From assembly GCA_963845975.1 (NCBI GenBank), contig CAWJUD010000001.1, positions 1,054,001-1,118,000 of the forward strand: a stretch of DNA of 64,000 nt. The letters run 5' to 3'. Shown piece by piece: positions 44,455 through 55,043 of the stretch. Position numbers and translations under genes: made by a program. How positions within the stretch are numbered: position 1 is the first letter of the stretch; every line of letters starts with the position of its first letter. Under the pieces are notes generated by a model. That model had not been told where the DNA came from and made no database searches. It saw only the letters and a list, made by a program, of their open reading frames with translations. This DNA comes from JBEKIK01 sp963845975. Its GTDB lineage: Bacteria; Planctomycetota; Planctomycetia; Pirellulales; Thermoguttaceae.

Positions 44455-46022
44455 ATGAAGAAATTTATTTTTGTATTGACTTTGTTGTTTCCGCCCGCCC
44501 TGCTGCCGGCACAGGAAATCATCGATGAGGATGCGAATGCCAAGATCCGCACGGAAGCCGCGGACCATTCCCGGGCCATGCACACCCTGCACGTCCTTGC
44601 CGACCGTTACGGCCCTCGCCTCACCGGTTCGCCGAACCACGAAGCGGCGGCCCGTTGGGCTGTGAAGGAACTGTCCGCATGGGGTCTTGAAAACGCCCGG
44701 CTCGAACCCTGGGATTTCGGTCATCCCGGCTGGGCCAACGAGCGCGCGGAGGGCGCCGTGCTCTCGCCGCTGCAGGATAGCCTGAATTTCCGCGTTGCCG
44801 CCTGGACTCCTTCCACCCAAGGGACCGTCGCGGCCTCCGCCGTCCAAATAATTCCGCCCAAGGGTACTGACGAAGAGTTGACCGCATGGCTCGCCGCGAA
44901 CCGGTCAAAGGTTCAAGGTAAAATCGTGCTGGTGGGCAAGGCGGCCGCGGTTTCCTCGGCTCCGTTTCTCAGACGGCCGGGCGAGGCCCAAGCCGGAGAA
45001 CGTCGCGCAATTCGCCAAAACGCGGAAGGACCGGATACGGATGTTGCCCGGCCCGCGCCCCGCGCCCGGATCCCGACCGGCTGAAAGCCCGGCAGGCCGA
45101 CGAGATGATAAATGCCTGGCTCGTTGCAAGCGGCGCGATTTTGCGGGTTTACGACGGCGGCGGAGCGAACGGCGTGATCCATGAAACACACAACCGGACT
45201 TACGACCCAGCCAAGGCCGTGCCCGGTGCGATCCTGCGCAACGAGGACTACGGCCGCGTCGAGCGCCTGCTCCAGGACGGCGAGGACGTGAAAATGGAAT
45301 TCAATATCGTCAACCATTGGTATCCCGAGGGCAAAACCAGTTATAACGTGGTGGCGGAAATTCCCGGCGTCGACAAGGCCGGCGAAGTAATCATGCTGGG
45401 CGCGCACCTGGATTCCTGGAACCTGGCCACCGGGGCCACCGACAATGCCGCCGGCGCGGCCATGATGATGGAGGCCGTGCGCGTCATCCGGGCCGCCGGA
45501 TTGAAGCCCCGCCGCACCATCCGCATCGGATTGTGGTCGGGCGAAGAAGAAGATCTTTTGGGATCAAAGGCTTACGTCGAGTCCCACCTGGGGAGCTTTG
45601 AAAATCCCAAGCCGGAATTCAGCAAGGTGATTTGTTATTTTAATATAGATTCCGGGGCGGGCAGCGTCCGCTCGGTCATGGTCTTCGGCCCCGAAGACGC
45701 CCGGAACGTGATGAAGGAGGCAATCGCCCCCTTCGCCGATCTGGGCGCGGGAGGAGCCATGGCCTTCCTCAGCCGAAAATTCGGCAGCACCGACAGCAGC
45801 AGTTTCAGCCATGCCGGAGTGTCGACCGTCGACATGATGCAGAATTCCGCCGGCTACGGCGCGACCCATCACACCAACCTCGACACCTACGAGCGCGTAA
45901 CGCCGGATGAAATCATCAAAGGCACCACGGTGATCGCCGCCGCGATTTGGCACGTTGCCAACCGCGAGCAGCCGCTGCCGCTCTTTTCCAAAGACCAAAT
46001 GCCCCCGCCCGTGGAAAAATAA
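44455..46022 (+). CDS. Secreted M28-family metallopeptidase, frame break between about 44950 and 45065
   Basis: A signal peptide 'KKFIFVLTLLFPPALLPAQ' (2-20) leads to a PA-like insert and an M28 catalytic domain. Zinc ligands and catalytic residues lie in 'VIMLGAHLDSWNLATGATDN' (His, Asp), 'IGLWSGEEEDLLGSKAYVE' (Glu-Glu), 'KVICYFNIDSGAGSVRSV' and 'GYGATHHTNLDTYERVTPDE' (His). The first frame ends shortly after 'GPDTDVARPAPRA'; the other resumes at 'RPDPDRLKARQADEMINAW'. The GC-rich stretch between is the break. About 520 residues. By family an exopeptidase acting outside the cytoplasm. Confidence 0.85.
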
Positions 46023-46031
46023 TCTCGCTAT

Positions 46032-46177
46032 TTATTGCATGTCATATGAATAATGCCATACTCATCGTTTAGCCCCGGAGCTTGCTCCGGGAGTATATGC
46101 CGTAAGTGAAAATATACGGAGCGACATTATTTAAATGGATAATGGAATAAAACCCCGATCAAACCCCCGGTGTGTTC
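46032..46177. repeat. P1b element and P1 palindrome in tandem
   Basis: 46032-46110 repeats the 19655 element ('gtcatatgaataatgccata', then the 'ccccggagcttgctccggg' palindrome). 46151-46177 is an inverted P1 ('cccccggtgtgttcaccggg' with 'ggctaaa'). They separate two convergent genes. Confidence 0.7.
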
Positions 46178-46204
46178 ACCGGGGGCTAAATAATAATGCA
46201 TTAA

Positions 46205-48002
46205 CTACTGTACTTGATGCGAATTCATTTGCGCGAGTTGCTTTAGCGATTCGTTATATTCCCGTTCCAGGTATGGCCGGCCCTGACATATGCCGATGTG
46301 GTCCCAGGGCAGGGGAGCGCCGGCAGGGCAGGGGAGGTGTAGGGTTTGTTCCACGTTCACGCCGGCCTCGGCCAGGGCCTTCCACCACAAACCGGGATCG
46401 AGCCGTTCGGCCCAGGCGTCGAACCGCGCCCCGCTCCGCCAGGCCAATTCGATGGCCGCGCCCACCCGGCGGTCGCCGCGGCAAAGCACGCCTTCCAATA
46501 GACTCGTTTCCACGTCGTGGCACTTTATTTGCACGCATCCCAGCCGCTTGTATTGCCGCAGCCGGCGGTGGGCATCGTGAAAATATTCCCGCCGCTGCAT
46601 GGCATTCCATTGAAAGGGCGTGTGCGGCTTGGGCACGAAGTTCGATACGTTGGCCACCACCGTGGGAAAGCGCCCGGTCGCCTCCTGGCCTAGCCGGGCG
46701 ATGTGCTCCGACATGTCGATGATCCCATCCAGGTCGATTTGCCTTTCGCCCGGCAGCCCGCACATGAAGTACAGTTTTACCCGGTTAAATCCCTGTTCAA
46801 AGGCCTTCCGGCACCCGGCGTAAAGGTCCTCGTTGGCGATGGGCTTGGCGATTTGCCTGCGCATGTCGTCCAGGGCGGCCTCGGGCGCAAGCGTCAATCC
46901 GGAATGCCGGGCGGTGCCGATCAAATCGCCTATGCATTCGCAGTTCCTCGTTGATTCTCAGGCTGGGCAGCGAAATGCCCACGCCCAGCGGCGCAGGGCC
47001 TCTTGGAGTCGCTGCAAAAGCTCGTCGAATTGCGGATAATCGCTGCTGGAAAGCGATAAGAGCGAAATTTCGTTGTACCCGGTATTGCGATACGACTCCA
47101 ATGCCGCCCGGACGATGGTTTCCACACTGCGAAACCGAAGCGGGCGTTTGGTGGTGGTGCTTTGACAGAACCGGCACTTGCCCGGACATCCGCGCATGAT
47201 TTCCACGGCGATCCGCTCGTGGACGCACTCCACGTGCGGCACCACCGGGGCGACGGGTAATGGAACGGACTCCAAATCGACCGTGGCCGGTTGGATGCAC
47301 TCGGGCAGTTCGGTGCGCATGCGGCCGAACCGCGATAGTTTTGCCTTGTGGATCGAATTCAGGCCGATAAAATCGCGGCACGTAGACAAAGGGAAAGCGT
47401 TTGGCCATCTCGAAGAGCATCGATTCACGGTCGCCGGGGGATTTTTTCAGGCCAACCCACTCGTCGCAGACCGCGGGCAGTGCTTCTTCGCCGTCGCCGA
47501 TGACGAACAGGTCGAAAAAACGGGACATCGGTTCGGGATGGAACGCGCACGGCCCGCCGGCAATGACCAGAGGATGATCCATGGTCCGGTCTTCCGCCGC
47601 CAAGGGGATGCCGCCCAGATCGAGCATCGTCAGCACGTTGCCGTAGGAAAGATCGTATTGCAGGGAAAAGCCCAGCACGTCGAATTGCCAAAGCGGCGTG
47701 AATGACTCCAGGCTACAAAGCGGCAGGCCGTGGCGGCGGAGCAACCGCTCCATGTCGGCCAGCGGAGTGAACGCCCGTTCGCAAGCCCAATTGCGGCGGT
47801 TCATCACCGCGTATAATACTTGCAGGCCGTGATGGCTCATGCCGATGGAATAGGCGTCGGGAAAGGCCAGGCACAATGTGCCGTCCACCGTGCGATGGTC
47901 TTTGCACACGGCGTTCCATTCGCCGCCGATGTATTGACCGGGCGCCTGAACCAGGGGGAGAAGGCAGTTGACAATCCGGTTTTTCAGGTCTTCTTTGAGC
48001 AT
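46205..48002 (-). CDS. B12-binding-type radical SAM protein (TIGR03960-like), three frame breaks
   Basis: Pieces in order: 'LCLAFPDAYSIGMSHHGLQV', 'NRRNWACERAFTPLADMERL', 'IAGGPCAFHPEPMSRFFDL'; break near 47320; 'VERIMRGCPGKCRFCQST' region with the CxxxCxxC cluster motif ('MRGCPGKCRFCQSTTTKRP'), 'SYRNTGYNEISLLSLSSSDY'; break near 46988; 'LGVGISLPSLRINEELR'; break near 46940; 'CIGDLIGTARHSGLTLAPEA', 'FNRVKLYFMCGLPGERQID' to the stop. Joined, it is close to 600 residues, the size of the N-terminal protein of the TIGR03960 family, which often neighbours a TIGR03936 protein. The reaction is unknown. Confidence 0.82.
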
Positions 48003-48113
48003 AATAACGATTATGGCAGAAATTCGCCGTGAAAAACAGGACTGACAGTTTGCGCCGGCGGATTAAATCAAGTATAATCGAGAAAGAAAACATCCGCAGC
48101 AATTGGATCGGCC

Positions 48114-49344
48114 ATGAAACGAAAACATTACATCGCCGGGGCGCTTATATTTGTCCTGTTGGGCTGGGGTTATTTTCCCGATCGGCTCTTGGCGCAAAGC
48201 CGCCAGGAGTTTGACGCCGCCCGGAACAAGATGGTCGATCGGGAAATAGTCGATGCCGGGGTGAAGAATTCCCGGGTAATCGAAGCCATGCGCCGCACCC
48301 CGCGGCACGAGTTCGTAACGCTAAACGAACGCAAGAACGCCTATCTGGACATGGCATTGCCCATCGGCGAAGGTCAAACCATCTCGCCGCCTTTTATAGT
48401 GGCATACATGACCGAGACACTTGACCCTCAGCCCGAGGACAAGGTGCTGGAAATCGGCACCGGCTGCGGGTTACCAGGCGGCGGTATTAAGCCCCTTGGT
48501 GCGCGAAGTGTATACGATTGAGATCGTCGAGCCCCTGGGCCGCAAGGCCGCGAAAACCCTGGAACGCCTGCACTACGACAACGTGCACGTGAAGATCGGC
48601 GACGGGTATCGGGGCTGGCCCGAGCACGCGCCGTTCGACAAGATCATCGTCACCTGTTCGCCCGAGAACGTGCCGCCGGCCTTGGCCGAGCAACTCAAGG
48701 AAGGCGGCCGGATGGTCATTCCCATGGGCGAGCGCTACCAGCAAACGCTGTACCTGCTGAAAAAGACCGGCGGCAAGCTGGAAACCGAGGCCCTCAGGCC
48801 GACGCTGTTCGTGCCCATGACCGGCAAGGCCGAATCGCAGCGCAAGGTGCATCCCGATCCTAGCAAGCCGGCAATCGAGAACGGCGGCTTTGAACAAACC
48901 TTGGGCGATCCGCCCGAGGCCGCGGTCTGGCACTACCAGCGGCAGGTAAAAATCGTCGACGATAAAGAAGCGCCGGAAGGCGGGCGCTACGCCGCGTTCA
49001 GCAACGCCGAACCGGGCCGGGGCAGCCAGGCATTGCAGGGATTTGCCTTGGATGGGCGGAAGGTCAAGATGCTTGACGTATCGTTCTACATCCGCGGCCA
49101 CGATATCCGACCCGGTCAAAAGGCCGAAGACACTCCGGCCCTGACGATCATTTTTTACGACGAAAACCGGGCAATCGCGGGCCGAGGTATAGCGGGCCCG
49201 TGGACCGGCACCTTCGACTGGCGGCGGGAAATCAAGCGGATCGAAGTTCCGCCCCGCACGCGCGAAGCCATCGTTTGCATCGGATTGTTCGGCGCGGTGG
49301 GCGAAATCGCCTTTGACGACATCGAATTGAAAGCGGCCAGGTAG
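48114..49344 (+). CDS. pcm: Exported protein-L-isoaspartate O-methyltransferase with extra C-terminal domain, frame break at 48471
   Basis: The N-terminal segment 'YIAGALIFVLLGWGYFPDRL' is a signal or anchor. The PIMT domain follows: 'MVDREIVDAGVKNSRVIEAM', 'RRTPRHEFVTLNERKNAYLD', 'PIGEGQTISPPFIVAYMTE', 'DKVLEIGTGCG'. An extra T at 48471-48472 breaks the SAM-binding loop; the next frame continues 'YQAAVLSPLVREVYTIEIVE'. After the catalytic domain a second domain ('PAIENGGFEQTLGDPPEAAV', 'MLDVSFYIRGHDIRPGQKA', 'GEIAFDDIELKAAR') resembles a carbohydrate-binding beta-sandwich. It repairs isoaspartyl residues, here apparently outside the cytoplasm. About 409 residues. Confidence 0.87.
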
Positions 49345-49364
49345 AAGGGAACAGGGCGGGTTCG

Positions 49365-50583
49365 CTAAACTTTGACCGACGAACCGCCGGCTACGCCCAT
49401 GGAACTGGTTTCGCCGCTTCTGTTTTTGGCCGGCTCGGCAAGCAGATACCCGTATTGAACCAGGTATTTTTCCCAACGCCGGCTGATTTCGCCGCGATTT
49501 TCCGGCGAGAGCTGATAGCGGTTGGTCTGGTAGTCTTTCTGACCCGCCATGTAGGTTTCAATCGCGGGGCGGACCGCGTCAAAATCGCCCAATTGCAATT
49601 CTTTGTAAATCCGCCGCATTTGCTCGATCGGGCGGGAAATGAGCTCTTCGTAACGAACCTCGCACAATTGGCCGGGGGCGATCAAATGCCGATCGCGCTC
49701 GAAGATCTTGTACATCCGCTCAAAGGTGCGAAAAACGTACTCCTCCAAACCAACATATTTCGGCGATTGAAGGCCCTGATCGCGATACAAACGCTTCCAG
49801 AGGTTGAGCGTGGAAGGAAAAATCACGTAAGGATCGCGAACGATATGCACAAACTTGGCCTGGGGAAAAAGCTCCAATAAAACTTTGAGACGGCAGGTAT
49901 GCGACGGCGATTTGAGCACGATCCGCTTGGGATGCCGGAGCGTCAGGCATTGGAGAAACCATAACAATTTGGATTTCCAGCGATTAAGCGCCTGGGCAGG
50001 CAATCCCTCGAGGTCCAGATACTCCGGGTATTGCGGGGGATGGTTGGGAAATACGGCGGTTAAATACGGCGAAGGCACGCCCATGTTGCACAAGGCGAAT
50101 TCGTCCTCCTGCGGCCGGTCCCAACCCGCGAGCATGTTGTCCACGGGCCGGCGCGACGGCAGCAGGAATTTCAGCACAGGTTTGAAAAACCAGGCTGAAA
50201 CTAAAAAATGGTTGGGGGCGAAACAAGCATAGGTATCGGGAAAGGCGTGCCTACGGTCGAGCACCAATAGTTCGTGCAGCAGGGTCGTGCCCGACCGCCA
50301 ATGACCAATGACAAAGATGGGATCGTCTTTCAGTCCGGTTTGCTTAATCCGGCGCCCGAAAATAAGTGCTTCAAGGGCCCAAAGAAAAAAATTGATTATG
50401 CCAGTTATTAACACGATTAATCGCCATTGCAATGCGACGCGGGGCGATGGCGAAATGGTTTCGCACCAATAGCCCAATCCATCCCGACACGTTCATCCCG
50501 TCCCAAAACCGTGGAATCCACGGCCGATCTTTATATCCTCCCAGCGACTGTTCCGGGGGATTGCCTTGCTGAGTGGTTTTCAT
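49365..50583 (-). CDS. Sulfotransferase, frame break near 50425
   Basis: Start taken at ATG 50583 (aagga upstream): 'MKTTQQGNPPEQSLGGYKDR', 'PWIPRFWDGMNVSGWIGLL'. At about 50416-50430 the frame changes and continues 'RLIVLITGIINFFLWALEAL' and 'DDPIFVIGHWRSGTTLLHEL' (5'-phosphosulfate loop of the PAPS site), 'AKFVHIVRDPYVIFPSTLN' (3'-phosphate site) and 'LCEVRYEELISRPIEQMRR'. It transfers sulfate from PAPS to a hydroxyl or amine acceptor; the acceptor is unknown. Planctomycetes are rich in such genes. About 405 residues after joining. Confidence 0.88.
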
Positions 50584-50947
50584 ACGCATCCTTTTCAATG
50601 CTATTTGGGCGAGTGCTCCAAATATCCTAAACAACCTATGCTATTCAATTTCCCATGCTCGGTCAAGATGTTACCAAACATATATCTATCAGGGCAAGAT
50701 GACAATTTTACCAGGAAGTTCAAGGTTCGGAGTTCAGGGTTCAGAACACATTGCAAGCCTTGGCCTTTAAAGGTGAGTTAATTTATTTTAGCGGAAAGTC
50801 GCCCTGAATTATTGCGGGGCTCTGATGCTTTGATCTATGTAGTGCTCTTCGCTAGTTTGCTCGTTTTCGGTATACTTCCAACCCCCTGACTACTGAATTC
50901 TGAATTCTGAACCCCGAAACCTGAACCCCGAAACCTGAATCCTTAAT
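50584..50947. other. Intergenic region with two inverted heptamer arrays
   Basis: 50717-50746 carries GGTTCGG/AGTTCAG/GGTTCAG units. 50893-50943 carries CTGAATT/CTGAACC/CCGAAAC units in the opposite sense, ending five bases before the cvpA ATG and displacing any normal ribosome-binding site. Between them there is no gene or RNA that I recognise. Confidence 0.7.
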
Positions 50948-51676
50948 ATGAACTCGGTAATTCAAACTTACGACATCGTCATGTTGGTAGTTTTGTTGGG
51001 CGCGACGCTCTTGGGGGCATGGAAGGGCATGGTCTGGCAATTGGCTGCGCTGGCTTCGCTGCTGGTCAGCGCCGCTGTGGCGCTTCATTTCAGCGCCCCT
51101 TTGGCCCCGTACTTCAGCGCGACAGAACCGTGGAATCGCTTTTTGGCCATGCTGGTGCTCTATATCCTGACGTCCTTGGCGATTTGGTTGCTATTCAGGA
51201 TGGTATCCGGAATCGTCAATCGGGTAAAGCTCCGCGAGTTTGATCGGCAGATGGGGGCCTTGTTCGGACTGGCTAAAGGAGTGCTCTTTTGCGTGGTGAT
51301 CACATTTTTCGCCGTGACCCTTTCGGAGTCGGCCCGGCAAATGGTGTTAAAATCGTATTCCGGCGACGCCATTGCACGCCTGACGCGGAACGCCAACCCA
51401 ATTTTGCCCGAAGACGTCCGCGGTGTAATTGGCAAGTACATCGACGAACTGGATCAGAAACTCAAGCCCGATACCCAACCGCCGCAAGGGGAGAATAAAA
51501 ACATCGGGCAGGAAGATTTGAAAAACAGCGGCCGGATGGCGGAACAGAAACTACAGCAGGCGGGTCAGAAAATAGAAGAACTCGGCCGCCAGGCCGATGA
51601 AAAGCTGGAATCGCTGGGGCGCCAGGCCGAGCAGGCCGTTGACCCACAAAAACCGCCTCAGGGCAGGGGGGGGTAG
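50948..51676 (+). CDS. cvpA: CvpA family membrane protein
   Basis: 242 residues. The N-terminal half is the CvpA domain with four hydrophobic segments ('DIVMLVVLLGATLLGAWKGM', 'LAALASLLVSAAVALHFSAP', 'FLAMLVLYILTSLAIWLLFR', 'GLAKGVLFCVVITFFAVTLS') and the 'REFDRQMGALFGLAKG' block. From residue 165 a polar Gln/Glu-rich coiled-coil tail follows ('MAEQKLQQAGQKIEELGRQA', 'DEKLESLGRQAEQAVDPQK'). CvpA proteins support envelope integrity. The start abuts a heptamer array and lacks a Shine-Dalgarno. The frame is intact. Confidence 0.85.
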   Translation: MNSVIQTYDIVMLVVLLGATLLGAWKGMVWQLAALASLLVSAAVALHFSAPLAPYFSATEPWNRFLAMLVLYILTSLAIWLLFRMVSGIVNRVKLREFDRQMGALFGLAKGVLFCVVITFFAVTLSESARQMVLKSYSGDAIARLTRNANPILPEDVRGVIGKYIDELDQKLKPDTQPPQGENKNIGQEDLKNSGRMAEQKLQQAGQKIEELGRQADEKLESLGRQAEQAVDPQKPPQGRGG

Positions 51677-52149
51677 CGGCATAAGCCGGGATTTGACGCC
51701 GGTTTGATGACAAAACTATAGCCTCTGCGAAGTTCGCAAATGTCATCCTCAGCGCGGCCGAGGATCGCGCGGGCAATAAGCCTTTTGGCCGCAGACCGCA
51801 TTCTCCGAGGGCAAGATTTTTTTCAGCGCAATAACGCGAATATTTTATGACATGAATGTTTTTAGTAGCAGAAAAACTGCCATATCCCCGGGAAAAATCG
51901 CCATTCCGACCGAACATAAGAAACATTATCGGACGTTGGAATGGGGTCGTTTTTCACTCTTTTAGATGCTCAAATGTCCGATTATAGATGCTTGAGTGTC
52001 CGAACAGCCGGCACGCGGGCCGCTGGTTATTGCTCGCCGGATTTATGCGGCGTTTATTTTCCGCTCGATTCTGGAATTCATCTCGTTTCTGGAATTCATC
52101 TTTTTATTTATCGTTCTCGGCGGCCGGCGGAGCATCGGCTGCTTGTTTT
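51677..52149. other. Intergenic, short direct repeats only
   Basis: 'agatgctcaaatgtccgatt' at about 51965 is echoed by 'agatgcttgagtgtccgaac' 22 bases later. 'tctggaattcatct' occurs twice at about 52070-52102. 51730-51790 contains a 'cctcagcgcggccgagg' palindrome. Nothing coding is supported. Confidence 0.55.
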
Positions 52150-52986
52150 TTAGGGGGTCGGTTCAGTATTGTTTAAGTCCACTTGAATTTTGGGAAACGC
52201 CTTTTTGATCTTTTCCACGCCTTCATCGCTGATTTTCATGTCCTTGCTGAGCGTGAGTCGTTTTAACTGAGGTAAGGATGAAAGCTCAGACAATCCCGCA
52301 TCTGTTACCTTGGTGTTCTGAATCATCAGCCAATTTAGATTAGGCAAATGCGAAATTTGCTTAATCCCCTGGTCGGTTATGCCGGTGCTGGAGAGGTTCA
52401 ACACGTTCAGGGTGCTGATTTTAGCAATTTCTTCCATTCCTGTATCGGTGATTTTGGTATTAAAGGCTTGCAAGTTTTGGAGGGCCGGCATGCTGGCCAG
52501 AATGACCATGCCGGCGTCGGTGATCGGAGTTCCATTGATCAACAGGTTGCTTAAATGATTCATTTTTTTAAGATAAGCGAGTTGATCATCGTTGATTTCG
52601 GCATTTGAAAAGTTCGCTGACGTTAAGCGGCGGAGTTTGGAAATCTGCTTCAGAGCATCATCGGTGGGTTTTGGACAATTGCTGAAATCGACGGAGGTAA
52701 CTCCCTTGTCTTGCTCATAAATTACAAGGATGTCGAATTTCCTCAATTCGTCGGCAATCTCTTTATCGGCTTGCGGATCGCCTTCGCCAAAGAGCCAATT
52801 AATAAAGCCCTGGTTGGCTATGTTTCCCATCATCACTTGCCCGCGATCCGTAAAACGTACATATAAAAAAACGCCGATAACAAGTACGACTACGATCCAG
52901 ATGATTAAAGAGACCTTGCTTACATGCCGGCTAGTTTTTCCGGCGCAGGACGGGGCCTGTTGGGATTTGTCAGTGCTCATAGACAT
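52150..52986 (-). CDS. Membrane-anchored leucine-rich-repeat-like protein
   Basis: 278 residues. The N-terminus is cytosolic, with one membrane helix at about 26-45 ('VSLIIWIVVVLVIGVFLYVR'). From about residue 100, seven or so repeats of about 24 residues follow the planctomycete LRR pattern: 'NLLINGTPITDAGMVILASM', 'NLQAFNTKITDTGMEEIAKI', 'NVLNLSSTGITDQGIKQISH', 'NWLMIQNTKVTDAGLSELSS'. It is a protein-binding scaffold, probably facing the periplasm. It lies downstream of accA on the same strand, with no obvious functional link. Confidence 0.82.
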   Translation of the reverse strand: MSMSTDKSQQAPSCAGKTSRHVSKVSLIIWIVVVLVIGVFLYVRFTDRGQVMMGNIANQGFINWLFGEGDPQADKEIADELRKFDILVIYEQDKGVTSVDFSNCPKPTDDALKQISKLRRLTSANFSNAEINDDQLAYLKKMNHLSNLLINGTPITDAGMVILASMPALQNLQAFNTKITDTGMEEIAKISTLNVLNLSSTGITDQGIKQISHLPNLNWLMIQNTKVTDAGLSELSSLPQLKRLTLSKDMKISDEGVEKIKKAFPKIQVDLNNTEPTP

Positions 52987-53042
52987 TTTCCTTTTGCGGC
53001 GCGTGACCGCGGTAAAAGAGTTAAGGTTAATAAATTTCCGGA

Positions 53043-54095
53043 CTATTTTGTTTCCGGGGACGCCGTTTCCGCTTGCCGGTACGGCGGTTTAACTACATGA
53101 GTTTTGCTGGCCGGCTGGGCGGCAGGGTTGCTATTCCCTTCAATAAATATACCCATGCGGCGGAACTTTTGGTATCTATCCTCCACTAATTTATCAACCG
53201 AAAGGGCGGATAATTCGCGCAGCGTGTTGCGGAGGTAGATTTTCAGGCGGTTGGCCATAAGGTGGTGATCGCGATGAGCCCCGCCCAGGGGCTCGTGAAT
53301 GATTTCGTCAATAACGCCCAGGCCGAGAAGATCTTTAGCGGTCATTTTCAAGGCTTCGGCGGCCTGTTCTTTGAAGGCATGGCTTTTCCAAAGGATGCCT
53401 GCGCAGCCCTCCGGGCTGATAACCGAATAATAGGCGTGTTCGAGCATGGCCACGCGGTCGCCCACGCCGATACCCAGTGCCCCGCCGGACCCCCCCTCTC
53501 CGATAACCACGCAAATGATCGAAGTTGGCAGCCGGGACATTTCGAACATGGAATTGGCGATGACTTGTGCTTGTCCGCGTTCTTCGGCCCCGATGCCCGG
53601 ATATGCCCCGCCGGTATCGATAAAGCAGATGATGGGCATGTGGAACTTGGCTGCCAGGCGCATCTTGCCGATTGCCTTGCGATACCCTTCGGGATGGGCA
53701 TACCCGTAATTGCACAGGCTCCGTTCCTTAAGAGTCTTGCCCTTTTGATGCCCGGCAATCATCACTTTGAAGGTGTCGAGCTTGGCAAAGCCGGTGCGGA
53801 TGGCGCGGTCGTCGCCAAAACACCGATCGCCGTGCAGTTCCACGAATTCGTCGAAGATCAGCTCGATATAATCGGCGGTCATGGGCCGATCCGGGTGCCG
53901 GGCAACCTCGACTTGCTCCCAAGGCTTCAAATTATTGTAAATCTGTTTTATCAGGTCCACGCGCTCCCGGCGCAAACGGCGAATTTCGCCGCGGACCTCG
54001 GGCGTCTGCTCGGTCTTAGTCTCGAGCTTCAAGAGCCGATCTTCCAACTCGTAGATCGGCCGCTCAAACGCCAGGCGATATTCTGTTCCTGCCAT
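53043..54095 (-). CDS. accA: Acetyl-CoA carboxylase carboxyltransferase subunit alpha
   Basis: 350 residues: 'RPIYELEDRLLKLETKTEQT', 'LKPWEQVEVARHPDRPMTAD', 'YIELIFDEFVELHGDRCFGD', 'DDRAIRTGFAKLDTFKVMIA', 'PIICFIDTGGAYPGIGAEER', 'VIGEGGSGGALGIGVGDRVA', 'YYSVISPEGCAGILWKSHAF'. These match AccA throughout. With AccD it transfers the carboxyl group from biotin to acetyl-CoA to make malonyl-CoA for fatty acids. accD is not in this window. The ATG at 54095 is preceded at once by a heptamer array. The frame is intact. Confidence 0.96.
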   Translation of the reverse strand: MAGTEYRLAFERPIYELEDRLLKLETKTEQTPEVRGEIRRLRRERVDLIKQIYNNLKPWEQVEVARHPDRPMTADYIELIFDEFVELHGDRCFGDDRAIRTGFAKLDTFKVMIAGHQKGKTLKERSLCNYGYAHPEGYRKAIGKMRLAAKFHMPIICFIDTGGAYPGIGAEERGQAQVIANSMFEMSRLPTSIICVVIGEGGSGGALGIGVGDRVAMLEHAYYSVISPEGCAGILWKSHAFKEQAAEALKMTAKDLLGLGVIDEIIHEPLGGAHRDHHLMANRLKIYLRNTLRELSALSVDKLVEDRYQKFRRMGIFIEGNSNPAAQPASKTHVVKPPYRQAETASPETK

Positions 54096-54097
54096 GC

Positions 54098-54176
54098 GAG
54101 GATTCGGGATTCGGGATTCAGGATTCAGGATTCGGGATTCAGGGTTCAGGGTTCAGAATTCAGGGTTCGGGATTCA
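54098..54176. repeat. GGATTCA/GGGTTCA heptamer array between kinase and accA genes
   Basis: About eleven units in register fill the whole gap. In the sense of the genes they read TGAATCC/TGAACCC, and the kinase stop codon (54146-54148) lies inside. It is the longest array in the window. Confidence 0.9.
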
Positions 54177-55043
54177 TCTGCATTCTTCATTTCCGGGGGT
54201 CTGGGCTGAATTTTGTACATCCGTATCATGCGAAACTCGCCTAAAAAATCTTCCATTGTATTGGGCCGAGCGCCTGGATTCTTGGACATGCACTTGCGTA
54301 CCAATTGGGCGAACTCCGAAGTGACATTGCTGTTAAAAGCCTCCAGCGGCGGCGGCGGGGCTCGCAGGTGTTTCATCAACAGGTCATTGGAACTTACTCC
54401 CGTAAACGGCAGCTTGCCGGCCAGCAATTCGTGTAAAACACAGCCGAAACTGTATACATCCGCGCGGGTCCTGGGCCTTGCCGCGTATCTGCTCAGGGGC
54501 CATATAACTCCGCGTACCTTGCACCTTGTTGCGTCCGGAAAAAAATTTCATGAATCGCGATTTTTGCTTGCGGGCCAAGGCAAAGTCGATTAGTTTGACT
54601 TCACCTTCGTCGTTAACAAGGAAGTTGTCCGGTTTGACGTCGCGGTGGACCCAACCCATTTTGTGTAGATATCCCAAGGCCTCGGCCGACCGTTCCACGA
54701 TCCTCGGCAGCAAATAGGCGATTTTTTCGATGCCCGCGTTAAGCCGCTGCTTCAGGTTCGGCGCCGAAAACCACTCCGCTACCAAGTAAGGGGTGCCTCG
54801 ATCATTGCCAAGTGAAAACATCTCTATAATCTGGGGGTGTTTTAAGGTGTGGCCAACTGCATACTCCCAGCGAAGAAAGCGGATTTGTTCCCGGTCTTTA
54901 ACGTATTTATCAAGTGGTGTTTTAACGCACACCATCCGTCCATTGGCGTCGTCGTAGGCTTGCCAGATGTGACAATTCTGGCCCGTGTGCACCACGTTCA
55001 ACAACCGATATGGACCGAGATAACCTGGTGTTGCCTTTGCCAC
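54146..55043 (-). CDS. Serine/threonine protein kinase, frame break near 54463
   Basis: Start set at GTG 55043 ('VAKATPGYLGPYRLLNVVHT'); a TTG further up adds nothing conserved. Kinase landmarks: Lys in 'GRMVCVKTPLDKYV', catalytic loop 'MGWVHRDVKPDNFLVNDEGE', 'VKLIDFALARKQKSRF' (DFA instead of DFG) and 'VQGTRSYMAPEQIRGKAQDP'. The glycine loop is reduced to 'VVHTGQNCHIWQAY'. After 'KAQDPR' the next frame resumes 'DVYSFGCVLHELLAGKLPF', with one base missing in cgcgcg. The final 'ADESRTLNSEP' and stop come from the heptamer array. About 299 residues with no membrane segment, so it is a soluble Hanks-type kinase. The altered DFG makes activity uncertain. Confidence 0.82.

Noticed and set aside
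48487..49476. Minus-strand open frame of 329 codons
   Set aside because: Antisense of the PIMT gene, without domain or start signal.
54098..54176. CRISPR-like or telomere-like array in the heptamer runs
   Set aside because: The 7-base units are contiguous, without spacers, and occur at many internal gene junctions.
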